36,311 bases of DNA from Bacteroidota bacterium (GCA_030613125.1 JAUWMO010000002.1:1-36311); one strand, 5' to 3'. Shown: positions 1 through 8,375, numbered from the stretch's first letter. The notes: a model not told the origin generated them from the sequence alone. A program made the numbers and translations.

Positions 1-233
1 AATAAGGAAATGCAGATTGATTTTCGCAATATTTTGTGTGCCGAACTACCTTGATATCGGCTTATTGCCGGAAATCAGCACATTTTGTTGCAATCCGCCA
101 AAATTCATGGTGAAACCTCCATGTATAAAAGTACACAAAAGATGATAATTAAAATATGGAGGTTTAGCTTCGCTGAGCCCTGCGGGGTTCATGGGGCCAT
201 TTACATAGAAGTTAACTTAACACACTTGGTTAA
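1..233. other. Noncoding left end with inverted repeats
   Basis: No gene is supported here. A perfect 10-base inverted repeat (AAACCTCCAT at 113-122, ATGGAGGTTT at 156-165) flanks a 33-base AT-rich loop, and a second hairpin GAGCCC/GGGTTC lies at 175-190. On the minus strand a 20-codon reading frame (108 down to 46) starts at an ATG with a well-placed GGAGG seven bases upstream, but it resembles nothing I know. The plus-strand frame open from the left edge to about 142 has Cys-rich, protein-unlike composition and is probably not a gene end. Confidence 0.5.
113..165. repeat. 10-bp perfect inverted repeat
   Basis: Arms AAACCTCCAT (113-122) and ATGGAGGTTT (156-165) are exact reverse complements separated by 33 AT-rich bases. 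Each arm carries a GGAGG core reading outward, so each could act as a ribosome-binding sequence. It could be the remnant of a mobile-element end or a hairpin in the pssA leader. The function is unknown. Confidence 0.6.
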
Positions 234-1013
234 ATGTCTGTATTGCAGTTAAATAAAAATTTTAACTACATGAAACATATTCCCAATACCATTACTGCTC
301 TTGGTCTTTTATGCGGATTTTTGTCTATCTTATCCACATTAACCGGAGATATAACTATTGCTGCCTATTTAGTTTTTATTGCTGCTATTTTTGATTTTTT
401 TGATGGATTTGCAGCACGTCTCCTGAATGCATGGTCTGAGCTTGGAAAACAACTTGACTCTTTGTCAGACCTGATCAGTTTTGGTCTTGCCCCATCCCTC
501 ATTTTATTTCATGAAATTGCTGATACTTACCGATTTACATTAACGAATATTGATCTCAGTTATTTGACGCCAGGTCAGGTATTGACTCTGCTCTCACCAA
601 CTCTGGTTGTAATTGCTTCAGCCTTTCGACTTGCAAAATTTAATATTGACACTAAACAGGATATCCAGTTCATTGGGCTTCCAACACCCGCTTCAGGCTT
701 GTTCTTTGCCTCGCTGCCCCTTGTCAGAAACTCAGGGATCTCAGAATTTGTCGATAAACTACTGAATCAGCCTCTTGTTTTAACGGGAATCACAATGGTT
801 TTAGCTTATCTCCTGGTTTCAAAGTTTCCGATGTTCTCAATGAAAATAGAACATTTAAAAGACAAGAATAATATACCGGTATATACTTTAATAACTATTT
901 CTTTAATATTGTTAATCCTGTTTTCGTTAAAAGCAGTTTTTGTTATTATTATTTTATATATTTTTATGTCGTTAGTTATATTTACACTTCCGAAAAAAAA
1001 CATTGAATCATGA
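234..1013 (+). CDS. pssA: CDP-diacylglycerol--serine O-phosphatidyltransferase
   Basis: This integral membrane enzyme joins L-serine to CDP-diacylglycerol to give phosphatidylserine, the precursor of phosphatidylethanolamine. The CDP-alcohol phosphatidyltransferase signature is complete: D54, D57-G58, A61-R62, G71, D75 and D79 follow D-x2-DG-x2-AR-x8-G-x3-D-x3-D. Several hydrophobic helices surround it (about 20-55, 115-130, 180-200, 215-250). The length of 259 residues is slightly above the usual size. The reading frame begins at 234, but the second ATG at 270 starts MKHIPN, the typical family N-terminus, so the true protein is probably 247 residues. Neither start has a clear Shine-Dalgarno sequence. 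The stop overlaps the purS start by 4 nt. The partner enzymes cdsA and psd lie at 4131-5703 on the other strand. Confidence 0.93.
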   Translation: MSVLQLNKNFNYMKHIPNTITALGLLCGFLSILSTLTGDITIAAYLVFIAAIFDFFDGFAARLLNAWSELGKQLDSLSDLISFGLAPSLILFHEIADTYRFTLTNIDLSYLTPGQVLTLLSPTLVVIASAFRLAKFNIDTKQDIQFIGLPTPASGLFFASLPLVRNSGISEFVDKLLNQPLVLTGITMVLAYLLVSKFPMFSMKIEHLKDKNNIPVYTLITISLILLILFSLKAVFVIIILYIFMSLVIFTLPKKNIES

Positions 1014-1267
1014 AGTTTACTGCTGAGATAAATGTTATGCCACTTAAGGTATTACTTGACCCCCAGGGAAAAGCTGTTACAAATAGTATGAAAAACATTG
1101 GATTTAATGAAATTAACAATGTACGGGTAGGAAAACATATTACCCTCGAGATTGAAGCAAACAGTAAAGAAAAAGCAATGGAAAGGGTAAATGAAGCATG
1201 TAATAAATTACTTGCCAACCCCATAATGGAAGGCTATGAATACGTCATCAAAAAAACAGAAAAATAA
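1010..1267 (+). CDS. purS: Phosphoribosylformylglycinamidine synthase subunit PurS
   Basis: PurS is the small subunit of the three-part FGAM synthase (PurS, PurL, PurQ) in the fourth step of purine synthesis. It bridges the glutaminase and synthetase subunits. The 85-residue length is normal, and the start MKFTAEINVMP, the VRVGKHITLEIEA strand and the C-terminal EGYEYVI stretch are typical of the family. The ATG lies inside the pssA stop region (ATGA, 4-nt overlap), suggesting translational coupling to a functionally unrelated gene. purL and purQ are not in the window. Bacteroidetes often carry the long single-chain PurL, so whether a separate PurL/PurQ pair exists elsewhere in this genome is an open question. 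Confidence 0.85.
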   Translation: MKFTAEINVMPLKVLLDPQGKAVTNSMKNIGFNEINNVRVGKHITLEIEANSKEKAMERVNEACNKLLANPIMEGYEYVIKKTEK

Positions 1268-1649
1268 ATATTAGATACCCGTTAATATTTGTCCCACATT
1301 CGTACCCCATCTGCAAGCCCTCCTTCGTCTTAGGTTATTCGTCACATTCTATGACTCATAAGTTTATCACTCCTGCGTTACTCAAACGGTCTGTGGACAA
1401 AGAAGGCTAAGGATAAGTTGATGAATATCCTTTAATTCAGTGAACGTTTAGACCAGCTTGTGGGAAAGCCTGCCAGTAGCTGTTCGAGGCAGTGCTTCCC
1501 TGCCGTTTACAGGGCCACACACTTTACAATCTACCCGGCAACCTATATATAACCCCTGAAATCACAACCATTGTAATTATCTGTATATCTGTGCTTTACT
1601 GAAGCTGTAATAAGAAAATACGTATTTTAATATGTATTATAATACTTAT
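1268..1649. other. Structured intergenic region, function unknown
   Basis: About 380 bases lie between the convergent purS and the PerM-type transporter gene. Part of it (about 1290-1550) looks richer in G+C than the flanking DNA. It holds mutually exclusive short hairpins: CTGCC (1470-1474) with GGCAG (1488-1492), the same GGCAG with CTGCC (1500-1504), and CCCTG (1498-1502) with CAGGG (1510-1514). GTCA/TGAC around 1340-1354 can also pair, and a perfect 14-base palindrome AAAATACGTATTTT lies at 1615-1628. I recognise no tRNA, tmRNA, RNase P or SRP RNA signature. A decayed mobile-element end or an uncharacterised small RNA are both possible. Confidence 0.45.
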
Positions 1650-2759
1650 TTATTCGATCTGCTCGGTTATTTTTTTCACTAATTTGAATTTATAGAAAAA
1701 CTCTCTTGCAAAGACTCTGAGAACAGTATACCCTGGTATTGCCAGTATCATGCCCCTAATACCTGCGAGACTTCCTGCAATCAGTATAACCAGGAAAACC
1801 TCCAAAGGATGTGCTTTTACGGAAGTACCATAGATCAATGGTTGAAAGAGTACATTATCAATGACCTGGACTGCAGCAAAAACTAAAGCCATATATCCAA
1901 GTAAAGGAAGCAATTCCTGATAAAACTCAAGATTCAGATTGTTCGCTATACCGAGTAATAATCCAATCGATGCACCTATTATTGGGCCTATATATGGTAT
2001 GACATTCATAATACCAGTAATTAAACCAATTACAGCAGCAAATTGGAATTTTAAACCAACTATTGTTAATCCGATAGTGTTTAAAATTGTTATTCCGGTT
2101 ATCTGTAAAAGTATACCAATGAAATAACGTGTAAGTAATTTTTTTGTTGATTTCAGAAAGCTTCCAAATCTTTCCTCATACCTGGTGGGTACAAACAACA
2201 TGATACCATCTGCAAACAATGTTTCATCTTTTAAGAAAAAGAAGGTGATAAAGGAAATTGAAAAAAAAGCTACAAATAAATTCCCCACCACACCAAGGGT
2301 GCCTCCAACTGCACTGGATATCACAGAAAGATTTAAAACAGATGCAAGTTTATGTTCAATATATTGTTCTAATGAGACTCCTTCTTCATTGCCATTGGGG
2401 TTTAATCTGAGAAAAAGTTTCTCTATTTGATCCCATGGGCCTTCCAGGCTGTCTTTAACTGCATCAATATTAATATGGGAAAGCTCCTGTGCCTGATTAA
2501 TAATAATCGGAATAAAAACTAAAAAAAAACTTAATAAAATAGTCCAGAGAAAAACAAGAGTTATAGCAGCATTTAAAGCCATGGGGAAATGGATCTTCCT
2601 TATCTTCAATCCACTTAAGAAATCAACAACTGGCCTTCCAATAAGAGAAAATACAGCTGCTACAAGGATATAAGCTACAATATTCTTAAAATACCATAAT
2701 GCAAAAGCAGTAATTATTACAGCAAGGCCAGCCAGAATATATCGCAGATTTCCTTTCAT
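1650..2759 (-). CDS. AI-2E/PerM family (UPF0118) membrane transporter
   Basis: This 369-residue polytopic membrane protein belongs to the AI-2E transporter family, also called PerM or UPF0118. Members are proposed permeases or Na+/H+ antiporters, and the substrate cannot be read from sequence. N-terminal helices (about 8-36 and 58-85) are followed by a soluble middle part. The C-terminal half holds the family hallmarks: the loop GLITGIMNVIPYIGPIIG (about 246-263), QVIDNVLFQPLIYG (about 302-315), and VFLVILIAGSLAGIRGMILAIP near the end (about 326-347). Length and order are normal. It starts 31 nt after the flavodiiron gene and is probably cotranscribed with it. Family assignment is firm; function is not. 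Confidence 0.85.
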   Translation of the reverse strand: MKGNLRYILAGLAVIITAFALWYFKNIVAYILVAAVFSLIGRPVVDFLSGLKIRKIHFPMALNAAITLVFLWTILLSFFLVFIPIIINQAQELSHINIDAVKDSLEGPWDQIEKLFLRLNPNGNEEGVSLEQYIEHKLASVLNLSVISSAVGGTLGVVGNLFVAFFSISFITFFFLKDETLFADGIMLFVPTRYEERFGSFLKSTKKLLTRYFIGILLQITGITILNTIGLTIVGLKFQFAAVIGLITGIMNVIPYIGPIIGASIGLLLGIANNLNLEFYQELLPLLGYMALVFAAVQVIDNVLFQPLIYGTSVKAHPLEVFLVILIAGSLAGIRGMILAIPGYTVLRVFAREFFYKFKLVKKITEQIE

Positions 2760-2790
2760 TTAAGAACTTAGTTGTTTAAAAATAATCATT

Positions 2791-4005
2791 TTATTCAGTA
2801 TTCTCCAAAACAAAACTGGCGAAACGTCGCCCAAACTCCCTTAATTCCCCGGATTTCCCTTCAGAGGGATAAAATTTATATAATGCTCTAAAATCGAAAA
2901 GCTTCAGTTTTAATTCTTTAAGGTTTCCTGCAATAATTTCAAAAGCTTCCCCGCTCCACCCGAAAGAACCAAATACTGCAGCTGGCTTACCCTTGTCCCT
3001 GACCGGATTTATTACAGAAAATAATTTATATACAGGTAATAAGGTATTTTGATTAATTGTTGGAGAGCCGACAATCAGGGCAGCACTCTGCATTATTTTA
3101 GTATCCATTGCACCCAAAGTAGTAAACTCAATATCCATCAGTTCAGTTTCAATTGAACCTACCTGCAAAATGCCTTCCTCAATAGCCTTTGCCATCTCTT
3201 TCGTATATCCATATGCAGAAACATAAGCTATCAGAACTCTTGGAATATCACTATGTATTTTTTTAAGATATTCGACAGCCAGTTGCTCTGAAATATCTAC
3301 ATATTTTTTCCAGTCAGATCTTAATATTGGACCATGCCCCGGACATATAGTTTTAATTTCAAGAGTTTTTACCTTATCAATGGCTTTTACCATAAACTTG
3401 CTGTATGGTTTTAGTATTACATTAAAATAGTATTTGAATGCTTTTTCAAAATCACCAACCTTATCATCAAACATATCCTCATGGCAATAATGACATCCAA
3501 AGGAGTCACAGGTAAAAAGCAGTTTTTCTTCAACTAAATAAGTATAAATCGTGTCAGGCCAGTGCAAATTTGGAGCAGCAATAAACCTCAGGGTCATATT
3601 CCCCAGATCAAGTTCATCACCGTCTTTAACCTGCTTAAACAGAAATGGTTCGTCAATAATGTCCTTCAAATATCTGATTGCATTACCACTTCCGACAACA
3701 ATTGCATCAGGAGCAATTTTTAGTAAGTGCTTAAGATTTCCTGAATGGTCAGGTTCTGTATGATTTAGAATAATATATTTAATTTCAGCTGGATCAGTTA
3801 CTGATCTTACTTTTTCAAGAAAAGATTCTTTGAACTTTTCTTTAGAAGTATCAATTATTGTTTTCTTCCTGGCATCAATAAAATATGAATTATAGGTAGT
3901 TCCATAATCTGTTTTCATAACTATATCAAAAGAAACTATGTCATAGTCTAAAACCCCAATCCATTTCACATTTTGAGAGATTTCTAAAATTCCGTTATTT
4001 TTCAT
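2791..4005 (-). CDS. FprA-type flavodiiron protein (A-type flavoprotein)
   Basis: Flavodiiron proteins are cytoplasmic enzymes that reduce O2 to water and/or NO to N2O, protecting anaerobes. Residues 1-245 form a metallo-beta-lactamase-like domain with all expected diiron ligands visible: H82-x-E84-x-D86-H87, H148, D167 and H224 (in CPGHGP). Residues about 255-400 form the flavodoxin domain that binds FMN, starting at RVLIAYVSAYGYTKEMA and including GSPTINQNTLLP and FGSFGWSGEA. At 404 residues it is the basic two-domain (class A) form, without an added rubredoxin domain, so a separate electron donor is needed. It is the first gene of a probable two-gene unit with the downstream transporter. 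O2 versus NO preference cannot be decided from sequence. Confidence 0.93.
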   Translation of the reverse strand: MKNNGILEISQNVKWIGVLDYDIVSFDIVMKTDYGTTYNSYFIDARKKTIIDTSKEKFKESFLEKVRSVTDPAEIKYIILNHTEPDHSGNLKHLLKIAPDAIVVGSGNAIRYLKDIIDEPFLFKQVKDGDELDLGNMTLRFIAAPNLHWPDTIYTYLVEEKLLFTCDSFGCHYCHEDMFDDKVGDFEKAFKYYFNVILKPYSKFMVKAIDKVKTLEIKTICPGHGPILRSDWKKYVDISEQLAVEYLKKIHSDIPRVLIAYVSAYGYTKEMAKAIEEGILQVGSIETELMDIEFTTLGAMDTKIMQSAALIVGSPTINQNTLLPVYKLFSVINPVRDKGKPAAVFGSFGWSGEAFEIIAGNLKELKLKLFDFRALYKFYPSEGKSGELREFGRRFASFVLENTE

Positions 4006-4043
4006 CTGTTTAAGAATTTATAATAATCCGAAAAAATACAAAT

Positions 4044-4069
4044 AAAAAAAGGAACCACAAAGGCTCCTT
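4044..4069 (-). terminator. Rho-independent terminator (upstream of the flavodiiron gene, after psd)
   Basis: Read on the minus strand, AAGGAGCC, loop TTTGT and GGTTCCTT form an 8-bp stem with one G-U pair, followed directly by a run of seven T. It lies about 60 nt past the psd stop, so it ends the cdsA-psd transcript before the flavodiiron gene. Confidence 0.8.
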
Positions 4070-4130
4070 CCTTTATAACTTATGTAGCAGTGATTTTTTA
4101 TATAGAAATATTTTTTATCAGTTATAATTA

Positions 4131-4790
4131 TTATTCAAAACTTGCTATTACAGTTTTATTTCCTTTAACCTTCTGATCAAGTCCAACATTTAGTTTTACA
4201 TTAAGTGGCAGGAATATATCAACTCTTGATCCGAACTTAATAAAACCTAGTTCATCTCCTTGTTGTACTTCATTCCCGGGTTTCAGGTAAGTAACTATTC
4301 TTCTTGCAACTGCACCTGCAATTTGTCTGATCAAAATCGGTGTTCCATTGGTATGTTTTATTACAATTGAAGTCCTTTCATTTTCTTTTGAAGATTTCGG
4401 GTGCCAGGCAACCCAATAATTCCCCGGTTCATGTTTCGTATATTCAACAGTTCCTGAAATAGAACAAAAGTTCATATGAATATTTAAGGGTGACATGAAT
4501 ATGGAAACCTGAAGTCTGCTATCATGAAAATATAATTCCTCCAAAACCTCTTCAATTGCGACAATAGAACCGTCTGCCGGTGCGAGAATGTGATTACTAT
4601 TAAATTCAACTGATCTTTTTGGTTTCCGGAAGAATAATATAACAAACAGAAAAAAAAATGCACTCCCCCCGGAAATCAAATAAAATAACCATCCTTTAAA
4701 ATGATGGAAAGGAATAAAAACAATGTTGACCACTATAAGGGCAAGCAAAAATAAAACTATTATACGATATCCTTCGCGATGAATTGTCAT
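4131..4790 (-). CDS. psd: Phosphatidylserine decarboxylase (short, Asd-like type)
   Basis: The enzyme decarboxylates phosphatidylserine to phosphatidylethanolamine at the inner membrane. It is made as a proenzyme that cleaves itself at a Gly-Ser bond to form the pyruvoyl cofactor. The cleavage site is G187-S188 in FIKFGSRVDIFLP, the FGS form typical of short-type (about 220-residue) decarboxylases. Residues 9-25 and 35-54 form two N-terminal membrane helices. The ILAPADGSI (about 68-76) and SPLNIHMN (100-107) motifs are also typical. At 219 residues the length is normal. The gene begins 31 nt after cdsA ends, in the same operon. With pssA at the left of the window, the PE pathway from CDP-diacylglycerol is complete. 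Confidence 0.93.
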   Translation of the reverse strand: MTIHREGYRIIVLFLLALIVVNIVFIPFHHFKGWLFYLISGGSAFFFLFVILFFRKPKRSVEFNSNHILAPADGSIVAIEEVLEELYFHDSRLQVSIFMSPLNIHMNFCSISGTVEYTKHEPGNYWVAWHPKSSKENERTSIVIKHTNGTPILIRQIAGAVARRIVTYLKPGNEVQQGDELGFIKFGSRVDIFLPLNVKLNVGLDQKVKGNKTVIASFE

Positions 4791-4821
4791 ACTTGTCAGG
4801 TTGTAACAAAAATACAGATTT

Positions 4822-5703
4822 TCATAAAACTAACTGAAGATACATAAATACTATTGGTGCAGATAATAAAACTCCGTCAAACCGGTCAAGAAGGCCACCA
4901 TGCCCTGGTAGCAGGTTGCCTGAATCTTTTAGGCCCAGATATCTTTTCAACATAGATTCAAACAGATCTCCCAGTGTTCCGAAAACAATAATTATTACTG
5001 CCACTATTAACCAGTCTATTAAACCTAAAACCGGGAAGTATTTTGAAAGAAGAAAACCGGTAATAACTGCAAAAAAAATACCTCCAAGCAGACCCTCCCA
5101 TGATTTCTTGGGGGATATTCTTTTAAATAATTTATGTTTGCCAAAAGGAACCCCAATAACATATGCCCCTGTATCATTGATCCAGTGTAGAAAGAAGAAT
5201 CCCAGCAGGATCTGATAAAAATATTCTACTTTAAAATGGGGTTGAAATAAAAAGTTTACAACATCATTTTCATTACCAGAGCCAATATTCAGTTCTTCAG
5301 TTTGGTAAAAAGCCATATAGTTTAACAAAGCAAAAGGAACAGATATATATATAAGACCGAGTAAAGTAAAAGCAATATTGTGAATCGGTCTGTTTTCCCT
5401 AAACACCAACTCACTAATAAAAACGAAACTAATAAGCGGCAAAAATAAAACAACAAACCGGGTCGGTATAAATCCGACGGCATTTAAAAAACTAAAAACA
5501 TAGAAAAGGACAGCAACTGAAATTCCATAAATCATTTGAGGATGGATCTTTGCCCTGCTCAGCATATTATAGAACTCATAAAGAGTCCCAATAAGGATAA
5601 GAAGAAATAAAGTCACATAACTTATACTACTGAGAATAATAGCACCTGTAATCATGACAATGATCAGGATACCTGTTGCAGTTCTTTTAACTAAATTACT
5701 CAA
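4822..5703 (-). CDS. cdsA: Phosphatidate cytidylyltransferase
   Basis: CdsA makes CDP-diacylglycerol from phosphatidic acid and CTP in the inner membrane, the branch point for all phospholipids. The 293-residue protein has about eight hydrophobic helices. Its signature runs from SPKKSWEG (197-204) to GDLFESMLKR (245-254), with the terminal D-x2-D at DRFDG (273-277). The start codon is TTG (5703 down to 5701); an AAGAAG sequence about nine bases upstream supports it, and no ATG lies nearby in frame. A Bacteroidetes-type promoter lies at 5747-5779, so cdsA-psd can be transcribed independently of ftsH, whose stop is about 160 nt upstream. Confidence 0.94.
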   Translation of the reverse strand: MSNLVKRTATGILIIVMITGAIILSSISYVTLFLLILIGTLYEFYNMLSRAKIHPQMIYGISVAVLFYVFSFLNAVGFIPTRFVVLFLPLISFVFISELVFRENRPIHNIAFTLLGLIYISVPFALLNYMAFYQTEELNIGSGNENDVVNFLFQPHFKVEYFYQILLGFFFLHWINDTGAYVIGVPFGKHKLFKRISPKKSWEGLLGGIFFAVITGFLLSKYFPVLGLIDWLIVAVIIIVFGTLGDLFESMLKRYLGLKDSGNLLPGHGGLLDRFDGVLLSAPIVFMYLQLVL

Positions 5704-5746
5704 TATTTTATCTTCTTAATCAGGTTATATTAGCTAAAAACAATCG

Positions 5747-5779
5747 CAAATATATTATTTTTGTTAATAATCTGACAAA
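5747..5779 (-). promoter_or_regulatory. Bacteroidetes-type promoter for cdsA-psd
   Basis: On the minus strand, TTTG (5779-5776) is followed after 21 bases by TATATTTG (5754-5747), matching the -33 TTTG and -7 TAnnTTTG consensus of the Bacteroidetes primary sigma factor. The spacing is at the long end of the usual range. Transcription would start near 5741, giving a leader of about 38 nt that contains the AAGAAG ribosome-binding sequence. Confidence 0.55.
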
Positions 5780-5821
5780 GGATTTCAAAAAGATATGTTT
5801 GTTAGCAGATAAATATGGGTA

Positions 5822-5844
5822 CCCGGTTTGGCTCCTTATCCGGG
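5822..5844 (-). terminator. Possible weak terminator hairpin after ftsH
   Basis: CCCGG (5822-5826) and CCGGG (5840-5844) form a short hairpin just past the ftsH stop. There is no T-run after it on the minus strand, so if it ends transcription it is not a classical intrinsic terminator. Confidence 0.3.
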
Positions 5845-5861
5845 ATTTTATTCAGTTCCGG

Positions 5862-7934
5862 TTACTCTTTATTAATAGGCTTGTTCTCAATTTTTCCAGA
5901 TTTTTCTTTCGCTGTGGTTAATGGCCTTCTGGAGTTTATATTAGATTTCCTGGTTTTAGATGGTTCATCTGTTTTTCCATATTTTCTTTTACCAAAAACT
6001 CTTTCAAGGTCTTCACTAAAAATCACCTCTTTTTCAATTAACAAGTTAGCAAGTTCTTCAAGGCCTTTTTTATGTTTAATTAAAATCTTTTTAGCTCGTT
6101 CAAAAGTATAATCAACAATTTTCTTTGCTTCTTCATCAATGATCTCGGCAGTCCTCTCAGAATAAGGCTTATTAAAACTATATTCTGACTGACCTGTTGA
6201 ATCATAATAACTCATATTACCTATCTTAGAACTCATTCCAAAATAAGTTACCATTGCATATGCCTGTTTAGTAACTTTTTCAAGATCATTCAGGGCACCT
6301 GTTGAGATCTTGCCAAAACTAATCTCCTCTGATGCCCTGCCACCAAGAGCCGCACACAATTCATCATTAAGTTGTTCGGTAGTTGTAATTTGTCTTTCCT
6401 CCGGAAGATACCAGGCTGCACCAAGGGATTTTCCTCTGGGGACAATTGTAACCTTTACCAGAGGATTGGCATGTTCAAGCAACCAACTCACCGTAGCATG
6501 ACCTGCTTCATGAAATGCAATAGTTCTTTTTTCCTGAGGAGTAATAATTTTATTTTTCCTTTCAAGGCCACCAACGATCCGGTCAACGGCATCAAGAAAG
6601 TCTTGTTTCTGAACCTTTTTCTTATTTTTTCTTGCAGCAATCAATGCAGCCTCATTACACATATTAGCAATATCAGCTCCTGAAAATCCAGGTGTTTGTC
6701 TGGCCAGAAAGCTAATTTCAAGGTTTTTTTCAATTTTCAAAGGTTTTATGTGAACCATAAATATCTCTTTTCTTTCATTAAGATCAGGTAGTTCAACGTG
6801 GATCTGACGGTCAAACCTTCCAGCCCGCAGCAATGCCTTATCAAGTACATCCGCCCTGTTAGTAGCCGCTAATATTATGACTCCTACATTACTGGCAAAT
6901 CCGTCCATTTCTGTCAACAACTGGTTCAATGTGTTTTCCCTTTCATCATTTGCTCCAAAATTCGGATTTCTTCCCCTTGCCCTTCCAACAGCATCGATTT
7001 CATCAATAAAGACAATACAAGGAGCCTTTTCTTTTGCTTGTTTAAAAAGATCCCTAACCCGTGATGCACCAACTCCTACAAACATTTCTACAAAATCGGA
7101 ACCTGAAATACTGAAAAAAGGCACATTGGCCTCACCGGCAACTGCTTTAGCAAGCAATGTTTTACCGGTACCAGGAGGACCTATCAATAATGCTCCTTTT
7201 GGGATTTTCCCTCCCAGTTCCGTGTATTTTTTTGGATTTTTTAAGAAATCAACGATTTCCCTGATTTCCACTTTAGCTTCTTCCAATCCTGCAACATCCT
7301 TAAAATCAACTTTAACATCAGTAGTATCTTTATCAAATACTCTAGCCTTGGATTTCCCGATATTGAAGATATTGCTTGCTCCACCTCCTCCAGCACCGCC
7401 ACTCATTCTTCTGAAAATAAATAACCAAATAACCACAAGGATAATTAAGGGCAATAACCAGTTCAGTAAATCTCCAAACAAATTCTTTTTCGTCTCATAA
7501 GACACACCTATCCTCTCCTCTTCAGAATAATTAAATTTTTTCTGTACACTATTCAATTTATCTTCAAAAGATTCAATTGAACCGATATTAAAATAACATT
7601 GAGGTGATGATTCCGACCATGAATTCAGACCTTTTGGTTTAAGGTCATCATATTGACCTGAATTCCAGCTATCGCGTTTCAGGTAAACCTGGGCAATTTC
7701 TTTATTAATGACTACTATTCTTTCAACATGGTGCTTACTGACCATTTCTCTTTCAAACCTCAGCCAATCTATTTTTTTTGAACCCGACCCTGAGAATACA
7801 ATGTTCATTAAGATAAATGCCAGAGCAAGGATACCATAAATCCAATAAATACTGAACTTAGGGCCTTTCCCTTTATCTTTTCCATCTTTGTTCCCCAGTA
7901 ATGGATTAAAATTATATTTTTTCTTTTTGTCCAT
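5862..7934 (-). CDS. ftsH: ATP-dependent zinc metalloprotease FtsH
   Basis: FtsH is a membrane-anchored hexameric AAA+ protease that pulls out and degrades membrane proteins and unstable cytosolic regulators. The order is complete: helix 1 (about 28-47), periplasmic segment (about 50-152), helix 2 (about 156-175), and a Gly-rich linker. The AAA+ module has Walker A GPPGTGKT (252-259), Walker B CIVFIDE (306-312) and the second region of homology with R370, R373 and R376. The zinc site is HEAGH (475-479), with D550 as third ligand. The 690 residues end in a long basic, low-complexity tail (about 645-690). The gene starts 18 nt after rsfS and is cotranscribed with it. Confidence 0.97.
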   Translation of the reverse strand: MDKKKKYNFNPLLGNKDGKDKGKGPKFSIYWIYGILALAFILMNIVFSGSGSKKIDWLRFEREMVSKHHVERIVVINKEIAQVYLKRDSWNSGQYDDLKPKGLNSWSESSPQCYFNIGSIESFEDKLNSVQKKFNYSEEERIGVSYETKKNLFGDLLNWLLPLIILVVIWLFIFRRMSGGAGGGGASNIFNIGKSKARVFDKDTTDVKVDFKDVAGLEEAKVEIREIVDFLKNPKKYTELGGKIPKGALLIGPPGTGKTLLAKAVAGEANVPFFSISGSDFVEMFVGVGASRVRDLFKQAKEKAPCIVFIDEIDAVGRARGRNPNFGANDERENTLNQLLTEMDGFASNVGVIILAATNRADVLDKALLRAGRFDRQIHVELPDLNERKEIFMVHIKPLKIEKNLEISFLARQTPGFSGADIANMCNEAALIAARKNKKKVQKQDFLDAVDRIVGGLERKNKIITPQEKRTIAFHEAGHATVSWLLEHANPLVKVTIVPRGKSLGAAWYLPEERQITTTEQLNDELCAALGGRASEEISFGKISTGALNDLEKVTKQAYAMVTYFGMSSKIGNMSYYDSTGQSEYSFNKPYSERTAEIIDEEAKKIVDYTFERAKKILIKHKKGLEELANLLIEKEVIFSEDLERVFGKRKYGKTDEPSKTRKSNINSRRPLTTAKEKSGKIENKPINKE

Positions 7935-7952
7935 AGTTTGTAAATCTTGTCT

Positions 7953-8327
7953 CTACTCTTCTTCCTCAATTACTTCTGATTTTGCATCAGCCCATAGTTC
8001 TTCAAGATTATAAAGTAAACGGTAATGTTCAAGAAAAATATGAACAACAACATCACTATAATCCAATAAGATCCAAGTTGCATTTTTAAATCCTTCTTTG
8101 TGAAAAAGTTTCTCGTCACTTTTTTCCCTTACAACCTCTTCCACTGAACCTCCGATAGCTGAGGTTTGAGTGGTTGATTCGCCATGACATATAACAAAAT
8201 AATTACAAATTGAATTTTCTAATCCTGATAAATCAAGCACTATAATCCTTCTCCCTTTCTTTTTTAATATTCCCTCAATTACTAACTCTACAAGGCGATC
8301 GGTCTGCAAATCATTCTTACCTTTCAT
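7953..8327 (-). CDS. rsfS: Ribosomal silencing factor RsfS
   Basis: RsfS (RsfA, Iojap family) binds ribosomal protein L14 on the 50S subunit and blocks subunit joining when nutrients are scarce. The 124-residue protein is a normal size and shows the family core: VLDLSGLENSICNYFVICHG (about 30-49), STTQTSAI, and WILLDYSDVVVHIFLEHYR (about 85-103), ending in LYNLEELWADA. It is the first gene of the rsfS-ftsH unit and faces birA across a 106-base divergent gap containing a good Bacteroidetes promoter. Confidence 0.93.
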   Translation of the reverse strand: MKGKNDLQTDRLVELVIEGILKKKGRRIIVLDLSGLENSICNYFVICHGESTTQTSAIGGSVEEVVREKSDEKLFHKEGFKNATWILLDYSDVVVHIFLEHYRLLYNLEELWADAKSEVIEEEE

Positions 8328-8344
8328 TCAAAAACTTTTACATA

Positions 8345-8375
8345 CAAAAGTAATGAAATAATATGATCGGTAAAA
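8345..8375 (-). promoter_or_regulatory. Bacteroidetes-type promoter for rsfS-ftsH
   Basis: On the minus strand, TTTT (8375-8372), a 19-base spacer and TACTTTTG (8352-8345) fit the TTTG-N19-TAnnTTTG consensus with one mismatch in the -33 box. The predicted start near 8339 gives a leader of only about 12 nt before the rsfS ATG. Confidence 0.55.

Noticed and set aside
2..142. Plus-strand frame open from the window edge
   Set aside because: Considered as the end of an upstream gene, but its Cys-, Pro- and Ile-rich composition lacks any pattern and ends within an inverted repeat.
1440..1560. SRP RNA, tmRNA or tRNA gene
   Set aside because: Some GGAAGCA/CTGCC resemblance to SRP RNA on the minus strand, but the conserved tetraloop helix, CCA end and T-arm patterns are not found.
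6877..7500. 207-codon plus-strand open frame
   Set aside because: It lies antisense to the AAA+ domain of ftsH, has Pro/Ser-rich composition and no family resemblance. It is a shadow of the real gene.
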